Shown here: positions 7,186-15,920 of the stretch, in pieces
How positions within the stretch are numbered: position 1 is the stretch's first letter
Layout of the letters: every line of letters starts with the position of its first letter
From: JANQEA01 sp964466035
GTDB lineage: Bacteria; Bipolaricaulota; Bipolaricaulia; UBA7950; UBA9294
Length of the DNA: 61,315 nt
Reading direction: 5' to 3'
NCBI GenBank assembly: GCA_964466035.1
Contig: CAYXLR010000011.1
Coordinates: 1-61,315 of the forward strand
Notes under the pieces: model-generated
What the model was told of the DNA's origin: nothing
Databases searched by the model: none
Seen by the model: only the letters and a program-made list of their open reading frames with translations
Program-made: the position numbers and the translations under genes

Positions 7186-7635
7186 ATGCGAACAACCCGG
7201 CGAGGAATCGGGATCCATCGGCTGGTGGCGCTGTTCTTCTTGGTCCTCTGGGTCTCGGCTTGGGCGGTGACGGTGGGGACGTGGGAGCGCGATGCAGCGG
7301 GCTACTCCGTGGGAATGAGTCCGATCGCGATTCCCCTCCATCTCGTCCTGCCGTTCGTGCTCGGTGGGCTGGTCGGACTGCATCGAGCCGGAATGCGAAG
7401 CGTTTCCTGGAAGGCCTGCGCGCTCGCCGGGTTGGTCTTCGGCGTCGTGCAGTTCGGGGTTCTCTGGCTGGTGGATGGGCTGTGGCTTCCGTCAGTCGAG
7501 TTTGAGCAACCCTTCTGGGAGATGGCCGTAGGCGCGATCGTGGGGACCGTGATCTACGCGGCCGTCTGCGTTGTGCTGGCCGTGCTCGGCGGGAAGGTCG
7601 TCAGGACGCTGGGGCGGCGGGAAAGCGACGTCTGA
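7186..7635 (+). CDS. Four-helix integral membrane protein, unknown function
   Basis: The 149-residue product has four predicted membrane helices: around residues 10-30 (LVALFFLVLWVSAWAV), 47-68, 77-97 (ALAGLVFGVVQFGVLWLV) and 112-137. No conserved catalytic motif was recognised and no family can be named. The open frame continues far upstream, but AGGAAGG sits 9 bases before the ATG at 7186 and the translated upstream part is not protein-like. An 11-bp perfect inverted repeat (7125-7163) lies in the leader. The gene is followed by an aldo/keto reductase on the same strand after 108 bases. Confidence 0.65.
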   Translation: MRTTRRGIGIHRLVALFFLVLWVSAWAVTVGTWERDAAGYSVGMSPIAIPLHLVLPFVLGGLVGLHRAGMRSVSWKACALAGLVFGVVQFGVLWLVDGLWLPSVEFEQPFWEMAVGAIVGTVIYAAVCVVLAVLGGKVVRTLGRRESDV

Positions 7636-7743
7636 CCGCCCCGCGAACCACTGCCAACAGGACGCCGCGAGTGCGAACCGTCCGCGGGTGTGACTCGTGA
7701 TGCGAGGCGCGCTAGACTCACGCGGGAGAGGAGGAGGGCCACG

Positions 7744-8619
7744 ATGATCGAACGAGCGCCGTTCGGCGCGACCGGACAGGAGAGCAGCCGGACGATCTTC
7801 GGCGGCGCGGCGCTGTGGATCGACGATGTCGCGAAGGCCGACCGTACGCTGGACGTCCTGTTGCAGCACGAGGTCAACCACATCGATACGGCGGCAAGCT
7901 ACGGCGAGTCGGAGCGGATGGTCGGCCGGTGGATGGGCCGGCATCGCGACCGGTTCTTCCTGGCGACGAAGACCGGCGAGCGGACGTACGAAAAGGCGAA
8001 AGACGAGTTCCATCGATCGCTCGAGCGCTTGCGCGCGGATCACGTCGACCTCCTGCAGATGCACTGTCTGATCGATCCCGACGAGTGGTCGCAGGCGATG
8101 GCGGCGGGCGGCGCGCTCGACGCGCTGGTCGAGGCGCGCGAGGCCGGACTGACCCGTTTCCTCGGCGTCACCGGGCACGGACTGAACGCGCCCACCATGC
8201 ATCGGAGGAGCCTCGAACGCTTCCCGTTCGATTCGATCCTCGTCCCATACAACGCTCCGCTGATGCGGTTGCCGGACTACGCGGCGTCGTTCGAGGCGCT
8301 CATCGGCCTCTGCCGAGAGCGCGACGTGGCCGTCCAGACGATCAAGGCGATCGCGCGACGCCCCAAGCCGGAGGGCGCCGAGGGGTACACCACCTGGTAC
8401 GAGCCGCTGATGGCCCAGGAGGACATCGATCGCGCGGTATCGTGGGTTCTTCGGCGTCCCGGCGTCTTCCTCAACACGGCCGGCGACGTCGACCTCCTGC
8501 CTCGGGTCCTCGACGCGGCGGCGCGGTACGACCCCGGGGCCGCACTGCCCGAAGAAGAGATGGACGAGTGGATGGAATCGCGCGAGATGTCGCCCATCTT
8601 CCCCGCCCCGTTCGAGTAG
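7744..8619 (+). CDS. Aldo/keto reductase family oxidoreductase
   Basis: A 291-residue TIM-barrel NAD(P)H-dependent oxidoreductase. The catalytic tetrad is visible: Asp and Tyr in IDTAASYGESE, Lys in FLATKTGER and His in LLQMHCL. The protein would reduce a carbonyl substrate in the cytoplasm; substrate unknown. It belongs to the shorter, 'predicted oxidoreductase' side of the family. The ATG at 7744 is preceded by GAGAGGAGGAGG, and a TAGACT -10-like hexamer lies near 7712. The C-terminus ends in an acidic stretch (EEEMDEWMESREM). It is a single gene between the membrane protein and the sulfur-assimilation reductase. Confidence 0.88.
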   Translation: MIERAPFGATGQESSRTIFGGAALWIDDVAKADRTLDVLLQHEVNHIDTAASYGESERMVGRWMGRHRDRFFLATKTGERTYEKAKDEFHRSLERLRADHVDLLQMHCLIDPDEWSQAMAAGGALDALVEAREAGLTRFLGVTGHGLNAPTMHRRSLERFPFDSILVPYNAPLMRLPDYAASFEALIGLCRERDVAVQTIKAIARRPKPEGAEGYTTWYEPLMAQEDIDRAVSWVLRRPGVFLNTAGDVDLLPRVLDAAARYDPGAALPEEEMDEWMESREMSPIFPAPFE

Positions 8620-8834
8620 CTGCGCTTCGGGTTTTCAGAAGGCGCGGGGGTTGGCGTTGCGTGCGCCATCTCCAGGAGCGTTGTGCGGGCTCCTCTTGAG
8701 TCCGCAGTGGACACTGCACGGCATTGTGGGGAAACTACGCCGACACAACGGAACGTCGGGCGACGACGCGAGGCCGATCGATTCGCCGTCGTGGAATCGC
8801 CAGAGTTGGGATTCAACGCAGGAGGTTGCATCGC

Positions 8835-9551
8835 ATGGTCCTCACCGCCACGCAGGAAGACGTGAAACACCTCGTAGAGACCTTGAACTTCGCCGAGAAG
8901 GTCGATCGATCGTTGCGTCTCATCCAACAGGCGTACGACGCGTACGGCGATCGGCTTGTGGTCGCCAACAGCCTCGGGAAGGACTCGTGCGCGGTGTGGC
9001 ACCTGGCAGGCCGCGTGAGCGACCGGATCCAAGGATTCATCGTCACCACCCGGTTCAAGCCGCAGGGCACCAAGCAGTTCATGAAAGAGGAACTCGAGCG
9101 ACAGCCCGGAAGGCTGAAGGTGTTCGAGAGCTCGGCGGAGATTCCGGACGAGCTCTACAAGACGGATCCCGATCGCTGCTGCGAGGTCCTCAAGGTGGAG
9201 CCGACGCGGCGCGCCCTCGAGGAGATGGACACCGCGTGCTGGATCACCGGTCTGCGGTGCACCGAGGGGCGAACGCGTACCGACTACCAGGAGGTCGAGG
9301 AGCGCGACGAGGGTCTGATCAAGCTCAACCCGATCCTCCTCTGGTACGAGCGCGAGGTGTGGCAGTACTTGGCGCTGAACCGAGTTCCCGTCAATCCGTT
9401 GTACGGCGCAGGGTACCGGTCGCTCGGATGCGAGCCTTGCTCCCGCATCACTACGGGCCGGGACGAGCGCGCTGGGCGATGGATCGGCACGAGCAAGTGC
9501 GGCGGCGAGTGCGGAATCCACACGCGGAGCCTGAAGTCCGACGGGGGCTAG
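8835..9551 (+). CDS. cysH: Assimilatory APS/PAPS reductase (CysH family, iron-sulfur type)
   Basis: A 238-residue member of the adenylyl-sulfate/PAPS reductase family. It has the modified P-loop SLGKDS (about 46-51), the cysteine pairs DRCCEV (C115, C116) and CEPC (C199, C202) that ligate a [4Fe-4S] cluster in APS reductases, and the catalytic cysteine C226 in GECGIH. It should reduce activated sulfate to sulfite using thioredoxin, in cysteine synthesis. The presence of both CC and CxxC pairs favours APS over PAPS as substrate. The ATG follows AGGAGG at good spacing. It converges with glutamate dehydrogenase. A 57-bp stretch of its 3' end (9468-9524) has a diverged inverted copy at 10932-10988. 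Confidence 0.9.
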   Translation: MVLTATQEDVKHLVETLNFAEKVDRSLRLIQQAYDAYGDRLVVANSLGKDSCAVWHLAGRVSDRIQGFIVTTRFKPQGTKQFMKEELERQPGRLKVFESSAEIPDELYKTDPDRCCEVLKVEPTRRALEEMDTACWITGLRCTEGRTRTDYQEVEERDEGLIKLNPILLWYEREVWQYLALNRVPVNPLYGAGYRSLGCEPCSRITTGRDERAGRWIGTSKCGGECGIHTRSLKSDGG

Positions 9552-9594
9552 CGCAGTCGGATCGTCGGCCGCGGCGCGCCGGATCGTGCCGACG

Positions 9595-10848
9595 CTACGG
9601 GAAGATGCCGCGGCGCTTGTAGACCTCCTCCAGCCGCGTCAAGGCGACGATGTAGGCGGCGGTGCGCCAGTCGACGTCGTACTCGGTCGCGATCCCTTGG
9701 ACGCGCGCGTACCCGTCGAGGATCCGGCGGTGGAGCTTCCCGTCGACTTCGGCGAGGTCCCAGAACTCGCTTCGCTTGTTCTGGAGCCACTCGAAGTAGC
9801 TGACGATCACGCCGCCGGCGTTGCAGAGGATGTCCGGAAGGACGTCGATCCCCTTCTCGGCGAGGACGCGGTCGCCGTCGAGGTCGGTCGGCCCGTTCGC
9901 CCCTTCGGCGACCAGACGGACGTCGAGGAGCGGCGCCGTCTCGGCGGTCAGCTGGTTCTCCAACGCCGCCGGGACGAAGACGTCGGCCGGCGTCGACAGG
10001 AAGTCCTCGTGATCGATCGGCCGGGCGCCGGGGAAGCCGACCACGCCTCCCGTTGCGGCGACGTGATCGACGAGCGCATCGGGCTCGATCCCCTTCGGAT
10101 TCGCGATCGCACCGGTGTGGTCCTCGACCGCGACGAGGATCGCTCCGAGCGGTTTCAACAGCCGTGCTGTCCACGATCCGACGTTCCCGAAGCCCTGGAC
10201 GGTGTAGGTCGTGCCGGCGAGGTCGACGCCCTTCTCGTTCGCCCACTGCTCGATGCAGTACACGATCCCCTGGCCGGTCGCCTTCTCGCGCCCCTGGCTG
10301 CCGCCCGCCTCGATCGGCTTGCCGGTCACGACGTGAATCGCGCGGTTGCGCTCCTGTGGCGGCATGGTGGAGAGGTAGGTGTCGAGGATCCAGGCCATCG
10401 TCTGGGCGTTGGTGTTCACGTCGGGAGCGGGGATGTCGTACTCGGGGCCGATCGTGCACCCGAGCGAGAAGGCGAAGCGGCGCGTGATCCGCTCCATCTC
10501 GGCGGCCGAGAAGTCGCGCGGATCGCACTGGATCCCGCCCTTGGCGCCGCCGAACGGAACGTCGACGACCGCCGTCTTCCAGGTCATCCACGCGGCGAGC
10601 GCCCGCACCTCATCGATGTCGACGGTCGGGTGGAACCGCAGCCCGCCCTTGAACGGGCCGAGGACGTCGTTGTGCTGCACCCGGTAGCCGGTGAACATCT
10701 CGATCCGCCCGTCGTCCATCTTGACGGGAAAGTGGATGACGACCTCGTTCATCGTGTGCGCGAGGATCTTGCGGACCGACGGGTCGAGGCCCATCCGGTC
10801 GGCCGCCTTCTCGAACTGCCGCAGCACCGTCTCGTAGACATTTCCCAT
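9595..10848 (-). CDS. gdhA: Glutamate dehydrogenase (Glu/Leu/Phe/Val dehydrogenase family)
   Basis: A 417-residue protein covering the whole family. The N-terminal dimerisation and substrate domain includes GPFKGGLRFHP and PFGGAKGGI, whose Lys is the catalytic residue; the C-terminal Rossmann domain carries VQGFGNVGSWTA for NAD(P) binding; EGANGPT and CNAGGVIVSYFEW are also typical. It interconverts glutamate and 2-oxoglutarate plus ammonia as a cytoplasmic hexamer. The length and motifs fit the small hexameric class rather than the large bacterial forms. The ATG at 10848 has GGAGGAACG just upstream on the minus strand. The end lies 43 bases from the convergent cysH stop. Confidence 0.95.
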   Translation of the reverse strand: MGNVYETVLRQFEKAADRMGLDPSVRKILAHTMNEVVIHFPVKMDDGRIEMFTGYRVQHNDVLGPFKGGLRFHPTVDIDEVRALAAWMTWKTAVVDVPFGGAKGGIQCDPRDFSAAEMERITRRFAFSLGCTIGPEYDIPAPDVNTNAQTMAWILDTYLSTMPPQERNRAIHVVTGKPIEAGGSQGREKATGQGIVYCIEQWANEKGVDLAGTTYTVQGFGNVGSWTARLLKPLGAILVAVEDHTGAIANPKGIEPDALVDHVAATGGVVGFPGARPIDHEDFLSTPADVFVPAALENQLTAETAPLLDVRLVAEGANGPTDLDGDRVLAEKGIDVLPDILCNAGGVIVSYFEWLQNKRSEFWDLAEVDGKLHRRILDGYARVQGIATEYDVDWRTAAYIVALTRLEEVYKRRGIFP

Positions 10849-10931
10849 GAGCGTTCCTCCTCCCGGACCCTCGAGCATACCTGTCCCGACGGAGAGAGTC
10901 TACGGCCGACCCGTCCGGGCGGGTCCGGCGG

Positions 10932-10988
10932 GGCGTGGAGTCCGCACTCGCCGCCGTACTTGCTCGTGCCGACCCAGCGGCCGGCGCG
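10932..10988 (-). pseudogene. Fragment of a CysH C-terminus
   Basis: Read on the minus strand these 57 bases give 19 codons beginning RAGRWVGTSK and ending in GECGLHA, matching residues 212-230 of the cysH product at 16 of 19 positions; the DNA agrees at 49 of 57 positions with 9468-9524. No upstream part of a reductase gene is present on this strand. It is therefore a remnant of a second cysH or an inverted partial duplication, now in the gdhA-gntK intergenic region. Confidence 0.75.
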
Positions 10989-11085
10989 GTGCCCGCGTCC
11001 TGGCCGTTGCATTCCTCGAAACTCCCGCCGAAACTAGAGAGGGAAGGGCGGAGCATGCAGGAGGCGAGCCTGCATCGCAAGGGAC

Positions 11086-11568
11086 ATGTTCATCCTTTTG
11101 ATGGGCGTCACGGCGTCGGGCAAGACGACAGTGGGAAAGCTCCTGGCTTCCTTGATCGGATGGCCGTTCTACGACGGCGACGACTTCCACCCGGAGACGA
11201 ACGTCGCCAAGATGTCCTCGGGAATCCCTCTCACGGACGAAGACCGGGCCCCGTGGTTGACGAAGCTGAGCGGGATCGTCGCGCAGCACAGCGCGGAGGG
11301 CGAAAACGGGATCCTCGCCTGTTCCGCTCTGAAGCAGAAGTATCGCGAGATGCTTTTTTCGGCGGGCGACGTGGCGACGGTCTACTTGAAGGCGGAGCCC
11401 GCACTGATTCGGCAGCGGCTCGGATCCCGTCGCGGCCACTACATGCCCGCCGCTCTGTTGGAGAGCCAGTTCCTCGCCCTCGAGGAGCCCGAAGGCGCCG
11501 TCACGATTCCGGCGTCTTGGCCCCCGGAACGGATCGTTCGAACGATCCGCACGGAGCTCGGCATCTGA
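11086..11568 (+). CDS. gntK: Gluconokinase (GntK/IdnK family)
   Basis: A 160-residue P-loop kinase that phosphorylates D-gluconate to 6-phosphogluconate. The Walker A motif GVTASGKTT is at residues 7-15, followed by the family pattern FYDGDDFHP and the lid/base segment CSALKQKYRE. Length equals typical bacterial gluconokinases. AAGGGAC precedes the ATG, and a short hairpin TGCAGG/CCTGCA (11056-11074) lies 12 bases upstream of the start codon. No gluconate transporter is adjacent. It follows the gdhA-divergent spacer that contains the CysH fragment. Confidence 0.92.
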   Translation: MFILLMGVTASGKTTVGKLLASLIGWPFYDGDDFHPETNVAKMSSGIPLTDEDRAPWLTKLSGIVAQHSAEGENGILACSALKQKYREMLFSAGDVATVYLKAEPALIRQRLGSRRGHYMPAALLESQFLALEEPEGAVTIPASWPPERIVRTIRTELGI

Positions 11569-11682
11569 ACGGCGCGAAATCTAGAAGGTCGTGGTTTGCG
11601 TCCCTCTGAGCCTGCGTACTACCTCCTTGGTGTCAACGCCCGAAGAAGCCGCTCCGAGCTAAGGGTTCGTCAGCGGGTTCCG

Positions 11683-12852
11683 CTAACGAGGCCGGCTTGC
11701 TCCGATCTTCACCTCGACGAACTCGGACCGATCGGTCCCGCCCTCCTCTTCGCCGAGATAGCACGAGACGAGCATCCGACGCGCCTCGACGTCGTAGATG
11801 CTGGTCCAGATCGTGCGGTCGGGTCGGTCGTTCCCGCCACGCCTCGGCCCGGCGAGCGCGTCGAACGACGCGTCCGCGGCGATCGCCGCGAGATCGTCCG
11901 TATCGAGCCGCCCGACGGAAGAAGCGACTCGATCGTTGACGAGGCGATACCTCGTGTACACGAACCCCTTCTCGGGCCCGTCCACCCGAGGCAGTTCCGC
12001 ATCGTTCGGGAAGCGGGTGAGGCCGAAATTAGTCAAGACGAGCGGACCGCCGTCGCGCTCGGTGAAACGAACGCGGTTCCCGGAGGGCGACTTCTCGCAG
12101 ACGAACGCTCGGCCCCGTGCGTCGGCGACCAGATACAGGGACGGCGTGTATCCGTAGTACCACCGCAGTGACAAGAGGGCGTCCTTCGCCTCCTCGACGT
12201 CGGCGCACATGTCGAGGAGATAGCGAACGACCTGGAGTTCGTTTAACCCGGCTTCGGGGTGGTCGACCGGCTCGATCTTGTAGGCAGGATCGAGCATGTG
12301 ATCTGCGTGGGCGTTACAGACGACGACAAGCCCCCTCTCGTTGATCCCGTCCATCGCGCCGAGCAGATCGAACACGACGATCCCGAGCGATGGATAGCCT
12401 TCGTCCGGGGAGATCCCGAGCGCGACGAGGCGAGAGCTGGGTCGAAAAGGGGCCTGAGGCGACAGGTCGACCCCGAAGTCCATGTTCCGAAGCACGTGGT
12501 GGTGGCCTGCCGCCGTGCCGGCTCCCGGGACGAACGCCGCCGTGCAGCCGGGGAACCCGACGTCGAACCACAGCGAGGACACGTCGTGCGAGGGTTTGTC
12601 CGTGGGAAGCGCGAAGGCCTCGGCGACCCCCAGCATCCGCTCGTAGTAGGGCGGGTAGAACCGCTCGAAGAACCTCCGTTGCAAGGCGATCCGGTCGGGA
12701 TCCGAGGCAGGCGCGGGAGCCGTCTTGAGTTGCTTCCGACCCCATGTTGCAAGGGATCGCCCGATCTGACGGTTCGGACCTTCGAGATGCCACTCCCACA
12801 GAGTGACGTACTCCCCTTGGCCACCGATACGAACGGTGGGTTCGGCCTGCAT
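11683..12852 (-). CDS. C45-type Ntn hydrolase / acyl-CoA:6-APA acyltransferase-like protein
   Basis: A 389-residue N-terminal-nucleophile hydrolase resembling the penicillin-acyltransferase family (peptidase family C45, linear amide C-N hydrolases). The likely self-processing site is Gly102-Cys103 in FPGCTAAF, the same spacing and residue pair used by fungal isopenicillin N acyltransferase. Supporting motifs are HHVLRNMDFG, NERGLVVVCNAHAD and LTNFG. After autocleavage the new N-terminal Cys would act as nucleophile on an amide; the substrate here is unknown. No signal peptide is visible, so it is probably cytoplasmic. The ATG at 12852 has GGAGGCG just upstream. An 8-bp inverted repeat lies at 12878-12899 in its promoter region. 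Confidence 0.8.
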   Translation of the reverse strand: MQAEPTVRIGGQGEYVTLWEWHLEGPNRQIGRSLATWGRKQLKTAPAPASDPDRIALQRRFFERFYPPYYERMLGVAEAFALPTDKPSHDVSSLWFDVGFPGCTAAFVPGAGTAAGHHHVLRNMDFGVDLSPQAPFRPSSRLVALGISPDEGYPSLGIVVFDLLGAMDGINERGLVVVCNAHADHMLDPAYKIEPVDHPEAGLNELQVVRYLLDMCADVEEAKDALLSLRWYYGYTPSLYLVADARGRAFVCEKSPSGNRVRFTERDGGPLVLTNFGLTRFPNDAELPRVDGPEKGFVYTRYRLVNDRVASSVGRLDTDDLAAIAADASFDALAGPRRGGNDRPDRTIWTSIYDVEARRMLVSCYLGEEEGGTDRSEFVEVKIGASRPR

Positions 12853-13291
12853 GCTTCGCCTCCTCCACGCCATATGAAACAGCGTTACGCTACGCTGTTG
12901 GATATGTTAGCCAGGATAGCACATTTAGAACAGTATTTCATGCCGAAGCGTCTATGTATCGTCACAATATGATGTTTTGACATTGGCATTGGGGGGCTAT
13001 TCACTTCTTAGATCCAAGCATCGACGAAGCCCGAGCAGCCGGGGGACGATCGGCCGTGCAGGGCCAGCGTGCGGAATCGGACAGTCCGGTGACTGCGGAA
13101 GCCCCTTCGATCTTTCGTCTTCCCCGCCCGAAGCAGTCGCTGAGGCGCGTCGGCGGCGCGAGTCCGGTCAAGGGCTGGAATCGTCGTCTCGTATCGGTTA
13201 CAATCAGTCTCCCTCTACAATGTAGTGTAGTAGTGTATCGGCATCCACCAGTCGCGTGGGGAAAGGGGATAAGGGGAAAGGAGGCGGCAAG
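12853..13291. other. AT-richer intergenic region
   Basis: This 439-base divergent gap is distinctly richer in A+T than its surroundings between about 12860 and 13020. It holds the inverted repeat at 12878-12899 and should contain promoters for both the C45-type gene and the small secreted protein. No tRNA, riboswitch or additional gene was recognised. Confidence 0.5.
12878..12899 (-). promoter_or_regulatory. Inverted repeat, possible operator
   Basis: AACAGCGT (12878-12885) and ACGCTGTT (12892-12899) are perfect reverse complements separated by six bases. The site lies 26-47 bases upstream of the C45-type hydrolase start, between its ATG and a TATCCT-like -10 candidate (minus strand, about 12911-12916). 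A repressor site is the simplest reading. Confidence 0.45.
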
Positions 13292-13549
13292 ATGAAAACG
13301 GCACGTATCTTCTTGCTAACCGTAGTTCTGCTTGCTGCGGTGGCTCTACTCACCGTCCCGGTCCTTGGCTACTCGGGCAAGTTCCTCGACAACAGCCAGC
13401 CGTTCGGGCATTCTCAAGCGCCGGGGCTCGTCGGGCGCGCTGAGTTCACCGTCAAGGTCGTGATCGCCGGCGACTCCGGGAACACGCTCTGGGTTGATCC
13501 CATCCACATCTGCGGCTCAGGCCGCGGAACCCGCGGGGGCCGTGGCTGA
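13292..13549 (+). CDS. Small secreted protein, unknown
   Basis: An 85-residue protein with a clear signal peptide: MKTARIF then a hydrophobic core (LLTVVLLAAVALLTV) and a probable cleavage after VLGYS near residue 28. The mature part is about 58 residues, has one Cys, and ends in a Gly/Arg-rich tail (GSGRGTRGGRG). No family was recognised. It could be a truncated version of a longer exported protein, because the mature region stops just after a strand-like segment. The ATG has an AAAGGAGG site at ideal spacing, so translation is likely real. The downstream c-di-GMP gene begins 51 bases later on the same strand. Confidence 0.6.
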   Translation: MKTARIFLLTVVLLAAVALLTVPVLGYSGKFLDNSQPFGHSQAPGLVGRAEFTVKVVIAGDSGNTLWVDPIHICGSGRGTRGGRG

Positions 13550-13600
13550 CGCCCTACGCCGAACTCTTCGAGGCGCGAGGCGGTCAGGATAGGCTGAGCA

Positions 13601-15802
13601 ATGGAATCCGAACACGCAGACGGCACGGCGTTACCGCCTGCGTTCCCATCCGCAACGTCGGCTCCGGAGGCTAGGACGAAGCAGAGCCCCGGCGGACGCG
13701 CCGCGGTGGATGCGGTACCATCGCCGACCAAAGGTCTTCTGGAGGGGCGGCTACCGAAGCTGGAAAACGAGAAGGACACGACAGGCAAGTTCCTGTTCGC
13801 GCCCGACGAAGCGATCGATTTCATAACTCGGGAATGGTACGAGGTGGCGCTCCTCGCAAGGGCGGGCAGCCTCGACGTGATCCGACAGGCATTCCCACCC
13901 GGCGTCACGTTCTACGTCGATTCCGGCGCGGATTGGCCGGGGTTCGAGTTTATCTACCTCCTGGAGGGGAAGCTCCAGTACGACGGTGGCGGTCATCCGG
14001 TCGTGCTCGAGCCGGGCTGCTTCATCGTGCGCCACCTCGCGCAGGAGCGCGCCTACTTCCAGACCGTCACGGACGTTTCGCTGCTCCATATCTGCAGTCC
14101 TCCGGGTTTTCCCACGATGCGGAGCGAGACGGAGGAGTTCTACGAGGTCGCGAGGCGGCTCGACGCCGACGAGTACGTCTCCGGGCATTGCAAGCGCTTG
14201 GAGGACCTCGCGGTTCTCGTGGGGCAGAAGCTGCACCTCTCCGGTGAGCAGATGGGGGACCTCGGCTACGCGGCGTTCTTCCACGACATCGGGAAGGCCA
14301 AGGTCCCGAAGCACATTCTTCAGAAGCCGGGCAAACTCACCGACGAGGAATGGAAGGTGATGAAGCAGCATTCCACGTGGGGCCGAGAGATGCTCGAAGG
14401 GAAGGACTTCCTGCGTGCAGCGGCCCGGATCGTGGAGGAGAGCCACGAACAGGTGGACGGCCGGGGATATCCGAAAGGCCTCAAGGGGGATGAGATCAGC
14501 CTCGAAGCCAGGATCGTCTCCGTTGTCGACGCCTACGATGCCATGACGACCAACCGCAGCTACCGCGCCGCGATGACCGAAGAGGAAGCGATCCAGGAGC
14601 TGCGGGCATGCGCTGGATCGCAGTTCGACGAACAGGTCGTGGAGGCGCTGATCGAGGTGCTCGATGAGCACAAGGCGTCGTTCGAGGAGCGGGAACAGAC
14701 CTGGTTGGGTCAGGAGCTGACCCAGCTGAAGCAGAGAGAGGCCTTCTTGAGGATCGGCGAGGCGATTCTCGCCGGCATGGACGTCGAGGACATCTTGAAC
14801 GATGTGGCCGCCGGGATCACGCAGTACACCCCGTTCGATCGGGCGATCATCACCCTCTACGAGACGCCGCTGGATCCGACCTCGACCGAACCGATCGAGG
14901 TCGCGCAGGTCGCGCAGGCCGGGACCGGCCCCGGCAGCGCCGCCCTCGATCTCCGGCAGGCGTATTCCATTGCCCCGAGCCAGCGCGGGCGGATCTTCGC
15001 GAACGAGCATCACATCGGCCGTTCGTATCACGTGCCAACGCGCGGGGAATCCGAGACAGGCGCCGCCGTGGGGCGTCCCGGGAAGCCTTGCTGGTCGGCC
15101 GGGCGCTTCTGGAACCCGGGCGATCGCCTGTTCATTCCCATGTGGGTCGAGGAGCGGCACATGATCGGGTTCATCGGAGTCGACGCGCCGAGCCGCGCCC
15201 TCTCGATCTCGGCTCAGATGCTCGAACCGATCGAAATGTTCGCCAACCTCGCCGCGATCGCCGTGCTGCAGGCGAGGGAAAAGCAGCAGCTGACGGAGAT
15301 GGCCACGAGGGATCCACTGACCGACGCGTACAACCGCCATTTCCTCGGCGAGATGATCGAGAAGGAGCGAGCGCGGGCTCAGCGCAACGGATCGAAGGTT
15401 TCGTTGATCATGGCCGACTTCATGGACTTCCACAGGATCAACGTCGAATTCGGCCACCTGGAGGGCGACCGCGTGCTGAAGGAGGCCGCGGGGGTGCTCT
15501 TGGACGCGGTTCGAGAGGTCGATGTGCTCGTCCGGTATGGCGGCGATGAGTTCCTGATCGTCATGCCGGAAACGGGGGAGGAAGAAGCGCAGAGCGCCCG
15601 CGAGCGGATCAGGGAGTGCATCCGCAAGCATGACTTCGGTCTCCCGCGCTCGATGGACGTCCGTGTCGGCTCCTCCACGTGGGAGAGGGGAGATCCGAGG
15701 GAGTTCTCCGACGTGCTCGAAGAGGCCGACCGGTGGATGTACCGACGGGGCCGCGAGGAGTTCGCGGACGCCGGCCGGCGCGATGACGTGAAGCGGTCGT
15801 AG
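13601..15802 (+). CDS. Cupin/HD-GYP/GAF/GGDEF c-di-GMP turnover protein
   Basis: A 733-residue multidomain signalling protein. Residues about 70-170 look like a cupin sensor (FEFIYLLEGKLQYDGG...VVLEPGCFIV). An HD-GYP phosphodiesterase follows at about 175-360, with HD at 228-229 in FFHDIGKAKVP and DGRGYP at 286-291. A GAF-like domain spans roughly 380-560 and a GGDEF diguanylate cyclase 565-725, with intact GGDEF at 647-651, the metal Asp in MADFMDF, and a REVD inhibitory-site motif five residues before GGDEF. Both catalytic centres look intact, so the protein could make and degrade cyclic di-GMP, switched by the cupin or GAF ligand. No membrane segment is visible. The start is uncertain: the ATG at 13601 lacks a strong ribosome binding site and the first 55 residues are low-complexity. 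Confidence 0.85.
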   Translation: MESEHADGTALPPAFPSATSAPEARTKQSPGGRAAVDAVPSPTKGLLEGRLPKLENEKDTTGKFLFAPDEAIDFITREWYEVALLARAGSLDVIRQAFPPGVTFYVDSGADWPGFEFIYLLEGKLQYDGGGHPVVLEPGCFIVRHLAQERAYFQTVTDVSLLHICSPPGFPTMRSETEEFYEVARRLDADEYVSGHCKRLEDLAVLVGQKLHLSGEQMGDLGYAAFFHDIGKAKVPKHILQKPGKLTDEEWKVMKQHSTWGREMLEGKDFLRAAARIVEESHEQVDGRGYPKGLKGDEISLEARIVSVVDAYDAMTTNRSYRAAMTEEEAIQELRACAGSQFDEQVVEALIEVLDEHKASFEEREQTWLGQELTQLKQREAFLRIGEAILAGMDVEDILNDVAAGITQYTPFDRAIITLYETPLDPTSTEPIEVAQVAQAGTGPGSAALDLRQAYSIAPSQRGRIFANEHHIGRSYHVPTRGESETGAAVGRPGKPCWSAGRFWNPGDRLFIPMWVEERHMIGFIGVDAPSRALSISAQMLEPIEMFANLAAIAVLQAREKQQLTEMATRDPLTDAYNRHFLGEMIEKERARAQRNGSKVSLIMADFMDFHRINVEFGHLEGDRVLKEAAGVLLDAVREVDVLVRYGGDEFLIVMPETGEEEAQSARERIRECIRKHDFGLPRSMDVRVGSSTWERGDPREFSDVLEEADRWMYRRGREEFADAGRRDDVKRS

Positions 15803-15920
15803 CCTCGTTCGCCGAGCCGCTGATCTCGAACTTGAATCAAGCCACCAACCCGTGAGGGTTTCGTCTCATCGCGCAGGAAGCTCGATCTTCAATGCTTGAT
15901 CCGCCTGCCGTGGAGCCGAT

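Noticed and set aside
9586..11037. 483-codon plus-strand frame opposite glutamate dehydrogenase
   Set aside because: The minus strand encodes a full, motif-perfect glutamate dehydrogenase; the plus frame is its low-complexity shadow.
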